A stretch of DNA of 38,841 nucleotides from JAUWKC01 sp035529895 (GCA_035529895.1 DATKVV010000073.1:1-38841); one strand, 5' to 3'; positions 7,995-16,480 are shown, numbered from the stretch's first letter. Translations and numbers: made by a program. Notes: generated from the sequence alone by a model not told the origin.

Positions 7995-9163
7995 ACGAGA
8001 TAGCAAAGTCAGTCAAACAGTTGCGTTATAAGGCCAGTGTCGAGGCATGTGATAGGGTCTTGGCCAACGTTTTGCGGACACTGCAAGAACCTAAAGAACA
8101 ACAACCGGCTGAAATTCAGCCTAATTTATGGAGAATAATCATGAAAAGCGGAATGACAAAATTGGCCGCGGCGGCGGTCATTGTTCTTGGTGTGTATCTT
8201 GGCCTGCATTTTATTGGCGGGCCCGATTTGGCAAACACGGCCTGGGCAGATGTTACCAGCCGTGTCGCCCAGGTGGATTATGTGCATTTCTTATTTACGC
8301 CGGAGCCTCGTTACCATCGTACGGTACGGCCGTTTGAAGGTTGGTATGGTCACGGAAAAGTAGTCACACGCAGCTGGCTTGGGAATATGACTTATGATGA
8401 TGGACAAACATGCCAGGGTTTCGACAGACATAACATAGCGAGCCGGAAAGGGCCGTCAGAGATAAAAGACCGGGGCTTCTTTAGCTGGATAAGCAAGGGT
8501 TTATTGGCAGAAGACAATGAGCAGTTCACTCAACAGCTACCGGCAAGAGTCAGTGATGATTTCCTCGTGTATAGGTTCAATCCACCTGAAAAAGACCGTA
8601 ATTGGATAGACAGTATATACATAACAGTAGGCAGGAATTCTCTTTTGCCTATTCAGTTGAAAACTTACCATAAGTACGATCATGAGACAGGTGAGGGCAT
8701 AGATGACATGAAAGATGGCTATACATTGCTCATTTTTGATTACGAGGCCCCTGAAAAGCCGCCGGAATTCTTCGAGCGACCAACTGTTAGTGAGCCGCCT
8801 CACGGCAGAGGTCAAGTTGTCCTCAATGGTGAAGAAGTGATGATCGAGGTTTCTGGAGCCCCCGGTATCAAGACTTTGGTTATGCGCCTCTACAGCGAGG
8901 ATCTTCAAAGTGGTGCCGATCCGGCTCTTTTGGCGGATGTGGCCTTTATTTTGGATGACGGTCTCAGGAGTATAACGTGTGAGCGTGTGAAAATACGGCC
9001 GCACGGACCGAACAAAATCGGTATGGGTTCTGTCAATAATTGGCCGGATAAGAAATATCGTAATATTTCGTCCACGTTGATTCTGAAACCGACGGACAAA
9101 CAGAATACGTATCTCATCGAGGTCAGTTGCTGGCTTGACACTATAAGAGAGGGAGATATTTGA
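7982..9163 (+). CDS. Single-pass membrane protein, putative anti-sigma/sensor partner (cassette 1)
   Basis: A 393-residue protein overlapping the sigma gene by 13 bases. Residues 1-53 are a charged cytoplasmic segment; 60-78 (KLAAAAVIVLGVYLGLHFI) form one membrane helix; the rest is outside and resembles the LolA/LppX-like fold in style (V-D-Y-V-H-F start, paired strands), which is a guess. It is a paralogue of the 9890-11260 gene, sharing HFIGGPD, SRVAQVDYVHF, TYDDGQT, ENEQ, NSLLPIQLK and a conserved end NWPDKKYRNI. Because that paralogue has a zinc anti-sigma motif, this one is inferred to bind its sigma factor, although no zinc motif is seen. An internal GGAGA (8130-8134) and ATG (8141) could start a 340-residue exported form with TAWA-DV as signal-peptidase site. 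Confidence 0.75.
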   Translation: MGPIDEIAKSVKQLRYKASVEACDRVLANVLRTLQEPKEQQPAEIQPNLWRIIMKSGMTKLAAAAVIVLGVYLGLHFIGGPDLANTAWADVTSRVAQVDYVHFLFTPEPRYHRTVRPFEGWYGHGKVVTRSWLGNMTYDDGQTCQGFDRHNIASRKGPSEIKDRGFFSWISKGLLAEDNEQFTQQLPARVSDDFLVYRFNPPEKDRNWIDSIYITVGRNSLLPIQLKTYHKYDHETGEGIDDMKDGYTLLIFDYEAPEKPPEFFERPTVSEPPHGRGQVVLNGEEVMIEVSGAPGIKTLVMRLYSEDLQSGADPALLADVAFILDDGLRSITCERVKIRPHGPNKIGMGSVNNWPDKKYRNISSTLILKPTDKQNTYLIEVSCWLDTIREGDI

Positions 9164-9207
9164 TGCTGTAAGGGATTCAGCGAGTACTTACACTATTGAC
9201 TATCTGA

Positions 9208-9235
9208 GGCCGGGGCTGTGAGCCCGGCCTTTTTT
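9208..9235 (+). terminator. Terminator of cassette 1
   Basis: GGCCGGGGCT / AGCCCGGCC stem, then six T. It belongs to a family of near-identical terminators closing all six sigma cassettes, with GTGCG also kept just after the T run. Confidence 0.88.
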
Positions 9236-9283
9236 GTGCGCTGCTGGGTCCAAGAAGCCGAAAGCGAGAAAAGCCAAAGATTT

Positions 9284-9317
9284 TTGTAAACGGAACCCCA
9301 TTCGCCCCCTCTATAAT
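9284..9317 (+). promoter_or_regulatory. Possible promoter of second ECF cassette
   Basis: TATAAT (9312-9317) is a perfect -10 hexamer. TTGTAA (9284-9289) lies 22 bases upstream. A GGAAC (9292-9296), which resembles an ECF-type -35, lies between them at about 16 bases from TATAAT, so the gene could be autoregulated. Which upstream box is used cannot be decided by eye. Confidence 0.35.
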
Positions 9318-9360
9318 TGTGGACGTGCGATTTGCAGCACGTCCGGGCTATGCATAGCGT

Positions 9361-9882
9361 GTGTTTTTACAGGTACGAGAAGTGCCGAAGACGAGTTTCA
9401 AAGCGCTGGTTGATGATTACAGTGCAGCGGTCCTGAACACTGCGGTTCGGATTCTGCGGGACACTCAGAAGGCCCAGGACGTTCATCAGGAGGTATTCCT
9501 CGAGATTTGGCGGCGCTGGCACAAGTACGACGGCCGGACCAACTGGCCCGCGTATCTGTACCGCGTCACCGTTCGAAAGGCAATTGAGTTCGCCAAGCGC
9601 CCGGCAATGGAGCCGCTTACAGAGAAGCAAAACTATGCTGCCGAGAGCGAAAGGCCGGATGCGCCGTTGAGAACAGCCGAACTTCAACAAAGACTCGTTG
9701 AATGTCTTACCGGGTTGCCGGAGCGTCAGGCTGATGTGTTTGTGCTGGCCAGAATCGAAGGATTGAAACCCGAAAAAATAGCCCAAATCCTGGGCTGCTC
9801 GCAGGAGACGGTAAGAGTCCATCTTCATCGGGCTCTCAACCGGCTGGCCCGGGAACTGAGCGATTGTTTGGACAAAACTTAG
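9361..9882 (+). CDS. ECF RNA polymerase sigma factor (cassette 2)
   Basis: 173 residues. Region 2: FKALVDDYSAAVLNTAVRIL and DVHQEVFLEIWRRWHKY, then NWPAYLYRVTVRKAIEFAKR. Region 4: GLPERQADVFVLARIEGL and the helix-turn-helix PEKIAQILGCSQETVRVHLH. A GTG start at 9361 is taken; another GTG at 9385, directly before PKTSFKALV, is possible. The next gene begins 7 bases after the stop and encodes a zinc anti-sigma protein, so this is a classical ECF/anti-sigma pair. Confidence 0.92.
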   Translation: MFLQVREVPKTSFKALVDDYSAAVLNTAVRILRDTQKAQDVHQEVFLEIWRRWHKYDGRTNWPAYLYRVTVRKAIEFAKRPAMEPLTEKQNYAAESERPDAPLRTAELQQRLVECLTGLPERQADVFVLARIEGLKPEKIAQILGCSQETVRVHLHRALNRLARELSDCLDKT

Positions 9883-9889
9883 GTGAGCT

Positions 9890-11260
9890 ATGAATACACA
9901 CGAGCAAATCAACGAAATGTTACCAGGTTACGCTCTCGGAGAATTGGCGGACCGGCAATCCTCCGAGGTCGAAGCACATCTGGCTGAGTGTCAGGATTGC
10001 GGCGGCGAGGTAAAAAGGCTGAAGACCCTCATTGAATCCGCCGCGAGGATGAGCGAATTGTCGGCCGACGAGCGGACGTGCGAATCTGCCAAGCAGGCAC
10101 TTTTCGAAACCATCGTAACCAAAGAAATCAAAGAACCAACCCTAAGGCCAAACATCGGCCTGGAATTCTTATGGAGAACGATTATGAAAACTAAAATGAC
10201 TAAATTAGCCGCTGCGGCGGTCATTGTTCTTGGTGCATGTTTGGGCCTCCATTTTATTGGCGGGCCGGATATGGCAAATGTCGCCCTGGGCGAGGTGACC
10301 AGCCGGGCTGCTCAGGTTGACTATGTACATTTCTACATGGTTGCCAGTCGGGATAGCGATTTAGGAATGCGTCAGGAGGGCTGGTATGCTCACGGGAAAA
10401 TGGTTATTCGAGGGAATTACGGGGGTATGATTTATGATGACGGCCAGACCCAACAGTCATTTGACGAGCAGGGAAGGCGAACTATTAAAAAACCATCCGC
10501 CTTTCCCGAAGGACAGACGGTATTTGAACTGTTTAGCGGAGGTTTATTGTCGGATGAGAATGAGCAGTTGAACCAACTGACGCCCATCAATGTGGGCGAT
10601 GACTTTCTCATATACGAATTTGACCCGCCAGCCGGTAGTAATAAGTGGTTAGAATGCATATCTATTACAGTAGGCAAAAATTCTCTTTTGCCTGTCCAGA
10701 TTAAAATCTACGAGAAAGACTCAGATGATTACGAGTTGGTTATGTTTGATTACGAGGCTGCTGAAAAACCGGCGGAATTCTTTGAGCCGCCGGCCGTTGA
10801 CGCGCCTCATGGCAGAGCCGAAGTTCTGCTCGATGGCCAAGAGACGGTGATTCATCTTGAGGGGGCGCCGGGACTAAAACAGGCCATCGTACGTCTATAC
10901 GACAAGTATGACGGACCGAGCGACCAGTTTCCTTTGGACTATATTCGTAGCGATCAGCAGCCAGCGGAGTTTTGCAGAGCTGTGTCCAAGAGGTTGCGTA
11001 GAGAATATCAAAAGAACGGTGGGCCGATTTTCAGGCTGGATGCGTCTTTTGTAACAGATGAAGGTTACCGGAGCATAACAAATGATCTGTTGGCATTGGG
11101 GTTGGATGAAGCGAAACAATGCGGTGTGGGCGCTGACAATTGGCCGGACGGCAAATATCGCAACATCAGGTTTTCCCCAATGATAAAACCTACTGGCAGA
11201 GAGGATGCTTATATTGTTGAAATAAGCTGCTGGCTTAGAACCGAGAAGGAGGTATTCTAA
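9890..11260 (+). CDS. Zinc-finger anti-sigma factor fused to exported domain (cassette 2)
   Basis: 456 residues. The N-terminus is a zinc-binding anti-sigma domain: the motif HLAECQDC gives H30-x3-C34-x2-C37, following EQINEMLPGYALGELADRQ, the usual helix before it. Such domains hold an ECF sigma factor inactive at the membrane. One membrane helix follows at about 105-123 (KLAAAAVIVLGACLGLHFI), then an outside domain paralogous to the cassette 1 protein (QVDYVHF, IYDDGQT, NSLLPVQIK, FDYEA, NWPDGKYRNI). An internal GGAGA (10173-10177) with ATG at 10184 (M99) could yield a 358-residue exported form. AGGTGAG precedes the main ATG. This gene anchors the interpretation of its relatives in the other cassettes. 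Confidence 0.88.
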   Translation: MNTHEQINEMLPGYALGELADRQSSEVEAHLAECQDCGGEVKRLKTLIESAARMSELSADERTCESAKQALFETIVTKEIKEPTLRPNIGLEFLWRTIMKTKMTKLAAAAVIVLGACLGLHFIGGPDMANVALGEVTSRAAQVDYVHFYMVASRDSDLGMRQEGWYAHGKMVIRGNYGGMIYDDGQTQQSFDEQGRRTIKKPSAFPEGQTVFELFSGGLLSDENEQLNQLTPINVGDDFLIYEFDPPAGSNKWLECISITVGKNSLLPVQIKIYEKDSDDYELVMFDYEAAEKPAEFFEPPAVDAPHGRAEVLLDGQETVIHLEGAPGLKQAIVRLYDKYDGPSDQFPLDYIRSDQQPAEFCRAVSKRLRREYQKNGGPIFRLDASFVTDEGYRSITNDLLALGLDEAKQCGVGADNWPDGKYRNIRFSPMIKPTGREDAYIVEISCWLRTEKEVF

Positions 11261-11285
11261 GCCATATCTGAATTGGCGAATTCGG

Positions 11286-11315
11286 GGCCGGGCTCGCTAT
11301 ATCCCGGCCTTTTTT
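11286..11315 (+). terminator. Terminator of cassette 2
   Basis: GGCCGGG (11286-11292) pairs with CCCGGCC (11303-11309), followed by six T and then GTGCG, as in the other cassettes. Confidence 0.88.
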
Positions 11316-11379
11316 GTGCGCTTTGGGAGCCGCGACTGTAATATCTTGAGAATTTATTGGATAATTGCGTGAAATCCGG

Positions 11380-11413
11380 TTGCGCTCCGCGAGGCCCGGC
11401 AGTCTACTATAGT
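11380..11413 (+). promoter_or_regulatory. Possible promoter of third ECF cassette
   Basis: TATAGT (11408-11413) lies 27 bases before the TTG start; TTGCGC (11380-11385) is 22 bases upstream of it. Weak evidence, supported only by the similar layout in front of other sigma genes. Confidence 0.25.
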
Positions 11414-11439
11414 GAAGAGTTTGCCAGGGAGTTATCCTG

Positions 11440-11973
11440 TTGGAGAAACATTCGCAAAAGCTTTTGGAGTTCCTGGAAAGGTCGGGACCGCCTTTGTACG
11501 CTCTACTGACCCGGCTGACGTTGCGGCAGGACGTTGCCGAGGACCTCATGCAGGAATTGTTCATAAGACTCAGCAATTCCAGGGCCCTGGATAATGCTCA
11601 AAACCATGATGCCTACGCCCGGCGGTGTGCTATCAATCTCGCTTTCGATTGGCGCCAAAGAAGCAGGCAGGATGCACTTCCGCTGGATGGTATACGGGAG
11701 CTGGCCTCCAACGACAACTCGCCATTGGCTAAACTCATTCAGAAAGAAGAACTGGAAGAAGTGCTTGACGCAATTGGTAAATTAACCGGACTGTCTCGGG
11801 AGGCTTTTATTATGCGTTACATCGAGCAGTATTCAAATGAGGAAATTGCCAGGCAGGTGGGCAGAGAGCCCCATCAGGTCCGGGCTTTGTGCTCCAGGGC
11901 TATGGCCCAGCTTCGCAGTATTGTGAATGCTAATAAATCGTCCTCGACTGGAAAGGGGATGGGCAATGCCTGA
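11440..11973 (+). CDS. ECF RNA polymerase sigma factor (cassette 3)
   Basis: 177 residues, starting at TTG with GGGAG 8 bases upstream. Region 2: PPLYALLTRLTLRQDVAEDL, MQELFIRLSNS and DAYARRCAINLAFDWRQR. Region 4: LSREAFIMRYIEQYSNEEIA followed by RQVGREPHQVRALCSRAMAQL. The C-terminus overlaps the next gene by 8 bases (ATGCCTGA), indicating translational coupling. Confidence 0.9.
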   Translation: MEKHSQKLLEFLERSGPPLYALLTRLTLRQDVAEDLMQELFIRLSNSRALDNAQNHDAYARRCAINLAFDWRQRSRQDALPLDGIRELASNDNSPLAKLIQKEELEEVLDAIGKLTGLSREAFIMRYIEQYSNEEIARQVGREPHQVRALCSRAMAQLRSIVNANKSSSTGKGMGNA

Positions 11974-13708
11974 ATTTGATGAAAAGGAAATTCTCAGACG
12001 TTTGGAGCATATCTCACGGATAGAGCCGGCTCCGGAGGTGACCGGCCGGGCCCTGGAGCGGGTCCGCAACTCTCTGTCTACTGAGCAAGAAAAGCAAGAA
12101 CGTTCAAGAGCAAATATATGGAGAACAATCATGAAAAGCTCAATAGCTAAATTAGCCGCTGCGGCGGTGATAATTATCGCGTTTATGTTTGGCATGTATT
12201 TCTTGAGTGGTCCGGGTGCGGGTGTAGCATTTGCGGATGTAATAAGACCAATCCTCAATGCCCAGACGGCGGTTCTTGATATTATCGTTGGCGATGAAGA
12301 CACAAGTCCGGTCATTACCGACATGGTCATGGGCTCGCGAATCAGACGGACCTTGGCAAACTTTGATGCTGTCAGCATCATCGACCTGGAAACGGCCAGG
12401 ATTCTGACGTTGGAGCCGAAAGAAAAGAACGCGACCTATATTGACCTGAAGGGTCTGCCGGAGCGGAAGACCGCAAACTACCTCGAGATCTTGCGCAACC
12501 TTATTAACCAGTTGCAGGACAGCCCGCACTTTGTTGTGGAAGAATTAGGCGAGCAGGAAATTGAGGGACAAAGGGCAATCGGATTTCGCGCAAAGCATCC
12601 AAAGGCGGAATTGACTATCTGGGCCGACCCGGAAACGGCCCTTCCCATTCGCATCGAGTCGCAAGAGGGACAACTATTCATCATTTGTAAGAACTTCAAG
12701 TTTGATGTCGAGATGGACCCAAACCTGTTTAGTATGGACCCGCCGGAAGGCTACACGATACGTGAGGCCGAACTGGACCTGTTCGGCGCTACTGAAGAGG
12801 ATTTCATAGAGGGTCTTCGTATATGGGCCGAAATGCTGGGAGAAGGCCGCTTTCCCGATGATATCAGCGTGGAGCATTACGTCAAACAGGTTCCGCTGAT
12901 AGAGGAAAAATTCGACCAGTCAGAGCTTTCCGATGATGAGAAAGTGGAGGTTGGCTTAAAGCTGAACCGGTATCTGTTATTCACAAGGTTTTTCAAAGGC
13001 GAGGGTAAATGGTACTATGCCGGCAAAGGGGCTAAACTTGGCGACGCCGACACTGCCATTTTTTGGTATCGCCCGAAAGACTCGCAAACCTTCCGCGTTA
13101 TTTACGGCGACTTGAGCGTTAGGGATGTCGCTGCCGAGGATTTGCCCGAGCCCTTGCCCGCTGAGGAAGAAGCCCAAAAGACAATCGGTTACCAGCAGTG
13201 GTCGAAATCTGAGTTTGTCGGGAGTCAGGAAGATGAATGGCATATTACAGCATCGAACGAAATTGTTGTCGATTCTCATATCGAATTGAGAAAAGGCCCA
13301 CAGGATACCGCCCTTATGCCGATAGTGCTTCCCTACGAAGGCGGACAGTTGCAGTCGGTCACGCTTGGCGCCGAGCTGCTTCAATACCGTCAGATCCAAC
13401 CGGGCCGATATGAAATTGAGCTGCCCCTCGATAAACTCTTCGCCGGTCAAACAACTATGGAATGTGTCTGGCGATTGCCTTTGGAAATGCTCAAGAGATC
13501 GGCCCCTTACGGCGATGATCGAGTGAAACTGCAAAGTCTAATACCCGTTACTTCTTATAAGCTGACGGTTATATTGGAACCGGACTGCAATTTCGTATTT
13601 TCACTAGATCCGTCCAGCCGTCAATGGGTGCCCTTCTTTGCCAATACAGCGGGCTCTGCGAAGACTGACTGGGGCGTATGTGGCACCGGGACTCAGCCGC
13701 GTGATTGA
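11966..13708 (+). CDS. Single-pass membrane protein, putative anti-sigma/sensor partner (cassette 3)
   Basis: 580 residues from ATG 11966, with GGGG about 9 bases upstream; upstream in-frame codons lie inside the sigma gene. Residues 1-55 are a charged helical cytoplasmic part without a zinc motif; a membrane helix (KLAAAAVIIIAFMFGMYFL) follows; then GVAFADV, which fits a signal-peptidase site. The outside part has a LolA-like first half (IIDLETARILTLEPKEKNA, TYIDLKGLPE, ELTIWADPETALPIRIESQ), and further on the module AIFWYRPKDSQTFRVIYGDL shared with the partners of cassettes 5 and 6. The last ~150 residues form an extra beta-rich region unique to this copy. Internal GGAGA (12120-12124) and ATG 12131 (M56) could give a 525-residue exported form. 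Confidence 0.75.
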   Translation: MPEFDEKEILRRLEHISRIEPAPEVTGRALERVRNSLSTEQEKQERSRANIWRTIMKSSIAKLAAAAVIIIAFMFGMYFLSGPGAGVAFADVIRPILNAQTAVLDIIVGDEDTSPVITDMVMGSRIRRTLANFDAVSIIDLETARILTLEPKEKNATYIDLKGLPERKTANYLEILRNLINQLQDSPHFVVEELGEQEIEGQRAIGFRAKHPKAELTIWADPETALPIRIESQEGQLFIICKNFKFDVEMDPNLFSMDPPEGYTIREAELDLFGATEEDFIEGLRIWAEMLGEGRFPDDISVEHYVKQVPLIEEKFDQSELSDDEKVEVGLKLNRYLLFTRFFKGEGKWYYAGKGAKLGDADTAIFWYRPKDSQTFRVIYGDLSVRDVAAEDLPEPLPAEEEAQKTIGYQQWSKSEFVGSQEDEWHITASNEIVVDSHIELRKGPQDTALMPIVLPYEGGQLQSVTLGAELLQYRQIQPGRYEIELPLDKLFAGQTTMECVWRLPLEMLKRSAPYGDDRVKLQSLIPVTSYKLTVILEPDCNFVFSLDPSSRQWVPFFANTAGSAKTDWGVCGTGTQPRD

Positions 13709-13732
13709 CACTGTCACACTTGATGACCTCCA

Positions 13733-13759
13733 GGCCGGGCCTTTTGCTCGGCCTTTTTT
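13733..13759 (+). terminator. Terminator of cassette 3
   Basis: GGCCGGGC (13733-13740) pairs with GCTCGGCC (13746-13753); six T follow, then CTGCG. Confidence 0.88.
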
Positions 13760-13809
13760 CTGCGCCGTATGCGCGAAATTCGAAGTTGCTCGCATTTTTG
13801 CCTATTTTC

Positions 13810-13843
13810 TTGTAACAAAACGGCCGGCTGGATTGACTATATT
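13810..13843 (+). promoter_or_regulatory. Possible promoter of fourth ECF cassette
   Basis: TATATT (13838-13843) with TTGTAA (13810-13815) 22 bases upstream, the same pair and gap as in front of cassette 2. The ATG is 27 bases further on. Confidence 0.3.
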
Positions 13844-13870
13844 ATCAGAAAGGCCGACGGTCCTTATTAA

Positions 13871-14428
13871 ATGTTGGCGGTTACTTGGCAGGAGAGTCGC
13901 TTGCAGGCGATTGATTGGCCACTGGTTCTCAGTAAACACGGTCCGGGGGTATGGAAGACGGTGTATAGATTGCTGGGCAATGAAGCTGACGCTGCCGACT
14001 GTTTTCAGGAGACCTTCATGTGCGCGCTGGAGGTCTCGCGGCAGCAGCGGGTGAGAAACTTTTCGGCCCTCTTGGCCCGGGTGGCCACCTCGCGTGCAAT
14101 TAATCGCCTCCGACAACGGACTCGTGAATCGCAGCGTAACGGCGAGCCGGCCGACTGGGCTATGGTGGCCGGTTCGAACCCGGGCCCGTTCGAGCAAGTG
14201 CAAGCTCGAGAGTTGGCAGCAAAGCTGCGAGAGGCCCTGGCCGAATTGCCGCCGCAGGAAGCAGAGGCCTTTTGTCTGAGGTGTTTTAGTGATATGAGCT
14301 ATCGGCAGATTGCCAAAGAGCTCGGAATAAAGACGAATGCAGCGGGAATATTGCTGCACCGGGCCAGAACAAAACTGAGAAATAGTCTTGAACCAGTCGT
14401 TGTCGAAGAAAATGAGGTGCGACAATGA
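13871..14428 (+). CDS. ECF RNA polymerase sigma factor (cassette 4)
   Basis: 185 residues. Region 2: VWKTVYRLLGNEADAADCF, QETFMCALEVSRQ and ALLARVATSRAINRLRQR. Region 4: ELPPQEAEAFCLRCFSDMSY and RQIAKELGIKTNAAGILLHR. No clear ribosome site precedes the ATG. The stop overlaps the next start by 4 bases (ATGA), and that gene overlaps a third in the same way, so three products are made from one coupled transcript. Confidence 0.9.
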   Translation: MLAVTWQESRLQAIDWPLVLSKHGPGVWKTVYRLLGNEADAADCFQETFMCALEVSRQQRVRNFSALLARVATSRAINRLRQRTRESQRNGEPADWAMVAGSNPGPFEQVQARELAAKLREALAELPPQEAEAFCLRCFSDMSYRQIAKELGIKTNAAGILLHRARTKLRNSLEPVVVEENEVRQ

Positions 14429-15162
14429 AAAAGAAAAGGGACATTCTGAACAAGGCCGTAAGCGCCCTGAAAAATCAGCCGGTTCCTGATGGCCCACCGG
14501 CAGAGGTGATAAACGGTGTGGCTGAAAAGCTGTCCGAAGCCGGCGGCGACGTATCGCCTGCCCGCCGGTCGGAAAAACCAAACCTTATTAGTTTTGCCAA
14601 GGTAGCTGCTGCCGCGGTCCTGTTGATTATCGCCGGCTATGCCGCAGGCCGGCTCACCGCCCCCCGCCCTCCCGATTTGCGGCAGCTTCAGCAAGAGTTG
14701 GAACCTTCACTCAGGGCCTCTTTGCAGCCCGCCATTCGTCAGGAGCTGCTCGACGAATTGAAAAAATCCTGGCGACTGGCCTGGGCCGGCAGCTACGTCC
14801 AGATCAAAGATGAGCTTGGTCGCCAATTCAGCAGCGACATGACCGAATTCGGCGCACAGATTCTCGCCGCTTCGGGCAGGATTACGGACCGCCGCCTGAC
14901 GGAGCTCATTGAGGCCATTGATGCCGCTCAAATAAACGAACGCCGATGGATTGCCGCGGCCCTCGAACAAATGGAATTAAATCGTCTGCAGGACAAGAGC
15001 CGTCTGATGAACGGTCTGGTGACCCTCGCTGCCCAAACGGACGACGAACTGGCCCGCACAAAACAGGATATGGCACAGTTTCTGTTTTATACCCGGCCGG
15101 ATAGTCCGGTCCCGGACGAGTCCGACAATACAAACAACTTAAGTGAAAGGGGCAAAAAATGA
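14425..15162 (+). CDS. Membrane protein, putative anti-sigma factor (cassette 4)
   Basis: 245 residues. A basic cytoplasmic N-terminus of about 55 residues is followed by one membrane helix (VAAAAVLLIIAGYAAGRL) and an outside part made almost wholly of charged helices (QQELEPSLRASLQPAIRQEL, IEAIDAAQINERRWIAAAL), likely coiled coil. Size and position, between a sigma gene and a secreted protein with ATGA overlaps on both sides, fit an anti-sigma factor with a periplasmic sensing domain. No zinc motif is present and I recognise no named family. Unlike the other partners here it has no internal GGAGA-ATG; the exported protein is a separate gene. Confidence 0.7.
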   Translation: MKKKRDILNKAVSALKNQPVPDGPPAEVINGVAEKLSEAGGDVSPARRSEKPNLISFAKVAAAAVLLIIAGYAAGRLTAPRPPDLRQLQQELEPSLRASLQPAIRQELLDELKKSWRLAWAGSYVQIKDELGRQFSSDMTEFGAQILAASGRITDRRLTELIEAIDAAQINERRWIAAALEQMELNRLQDKSRLMNGLVTLAAQTDDELARTKQDMAQFLFYTRPDSPVPDESDNTNNLSERGKK

Positions 15163-16295
15163 AATCTTTCAGTCGTACAATTGCTGTATTCGTCGTGCTT
15201 TCTTTAGCGATGGTGGGTGTCGTCATGGCCGAAGAGGCTGCCGAACCTGTAAAGCCGCAGCAGCCGAAACCCGTTGCGACGGCCGGCGTGACGGCGGAGG
15301 ATGAGATGGCGGCAGGCGAACAGGAGATGAGAGAGGCGGAAAAAGAGTTGAACAGAGCGGCCAAAAAAATGGAGATGGCAGCAGGCCAACAGGAGATGAC
15401 AGAGGCGCAAAAAGAGATGGAGAGAGCCTCAAGAAGAGCCGAGAGGGCAATGGATGAGATAGCCAGGAAAATGATCGAGATTGATGCAAGCCAGAGAGAG
15501 AGACAGAGGCAGTGGGCTGCTCTGCCGTTGGATACTTACGCCGGGCCGGTATTAGGGGGCGATGCTCACGCCGGCAGAGTCCTGGTAATTCCAGCCGAGC
15601 GGATTAAGACCAAGCCCCTCGTGACGATAATGGAAGACCTTAGTGTGATGGCGCGGATTCTGGACAAGAAACTCGGCCGCTCGCAAGATTATTCCGTATT
15701 CGGCAATCTATCTGTATTCTCCGATGCCAGGGGCGGTACGCAGTGCATCTATGTTGACGGTTATGGTGCTTTGTTTTTCATCAGGGTTGATTTTCCGCTG
15801 GCGCCTTCGGTCCAGACGCAGGAGCAAGAAGAAACCGAAGAACCCGCCGACCGCGTTTGGGAAGAGACCCGACAGGAAATATTCGCCGGGCCCGGCGCAA
15901 TAAGCCGGCGCAGGATTTGTGTGCAGCAGGACAGAGAGCCCAGATACGACGCTGACAAAGTTGAGGAACTGAAAAGAAATCTAATAAAATCGCTGAGGCA
16001 CGCGGCGAACATACGGGCCCTCGAGCCGGACCAGTGGCTAATCGTTACGGTTATCGGGGCCAGTCAACCTCGCAATATCAGCATGGTAGCGGTTGCGCGG
16101 ACGAGTTCCGTTATCGTACACGACAAAGACCAAAACGTCACCAAAATATATGCTGGAGGTGTACCAACTGACATAGCTTCCTCGTCACCGACGGTTATGA
16201 CCATTCGGGCCAAAAAGGTAGATGCGGACGCCTTCGCCGCCGGCGAGCTGGATTTGGACGCGTTCAGGGAAAAAGTGCAGATTTACACCTATTGA
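15159..16295 (+). CDS. Secreted coiled-coil protein of unknown function (cassette 4)
   Basis: 378 residues, overlapping the anti-sigma-like gene by ATGA. A Sec signal peptide (MKSFSRTIAVFVVLSLAMVGVVMA-EE) is followed by a 90-residue helical region rich in Glu, Arg, Lys and Met with a repeated unit MAAGEQEMREAEKELNRAAK / MAAGQQEMTEAQKEMERASR, clearly an internal duplication. The second half is globular, with a stretch VLVIPAERIKTKPLVTIMED, and ends with short strands. I do not recognise a family. Position suggests it is the effector or ligand-binding element of the cassette 4 pathway, acting outside the membrane. Confidence 0.7.
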   Translation: MKSFSRTIAVFVVLSLAMVGVVMAEEAAEPVKPQQPKPVATAGVTAEDEMAAGEQEMREAEKELNRAAKKMEMAAGQQEMTEAQKEMERASRRAERAMDEIARKMIEIDASQRERQRQWAALPLDTYAGPVLGGDAHAGRVLVIPAERIKTKPLVTIMEDLSVMARILDKKLGRSQDYSVFGNLSVFSDARGGTQCIYVDGYGALFFIRVDFPLAPSVQTQEQEETEEPADRVWEETRQEIFAGPGAISRRRICVQQDREPRYDADKVEELKRNLIKSLRHAANIRALEPDQWLIVTVIGASQPRNISMVAVARTSSVIVHDKDQNVTKIYAGGVPTDIASSSPTVMTIRAKKVDADAFAAGELDLDAFREKVQIYTY

Positions 16296-16337
16296 TTGCT
16301 TGACGCTGGGCGGCAACAAGCGGACTTGACAATGTAG

Positions 16338-16365
16338 GGCCGGGCCTTGTGCTTGGCCTTTTTTT
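16338..16365 (+). terminator. Terminator of cassette 4
   Basis: GGCCGGGC (16338-16345) pairs with GCTTGGCC (16351-16358), with one G-T pair; seven T follow and then GTGCG. Confidence 0.88.
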
Positions 16366-16423
16366 GTGCGTTTTTATGGCTGAAAACAAGGAAAAAAATT
16401 TTGAAAAATTTCCATTTTTTTCT

Positions 16424-16451
16424 TGCAATCTCTACAAGTGTAGAGTAATCT
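16424..16451 (+). promoter_or_regulatory. Promoter and BlaI-type operator of the repressor-protease operon
   Basis: TTGCAA (16424-16429) and TAATCT (16446-16451) are spaced by 16 bases. The spacer is exactly the palindrome CTCTACA-AG-TGTAGAG (16430-16445), which contains TACA-N2-TGTA, the half-site pattern of BlaI/MecI/CopY repressors. The next gene encodes such a repressor, so bound protein would block its own promoter. The site is seen directly; autorepression is inference. Confidence 0.85.
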
Positions 16452-16480
16452 TGACATAGTTAAAGCAAAAGGAGGTTGTT

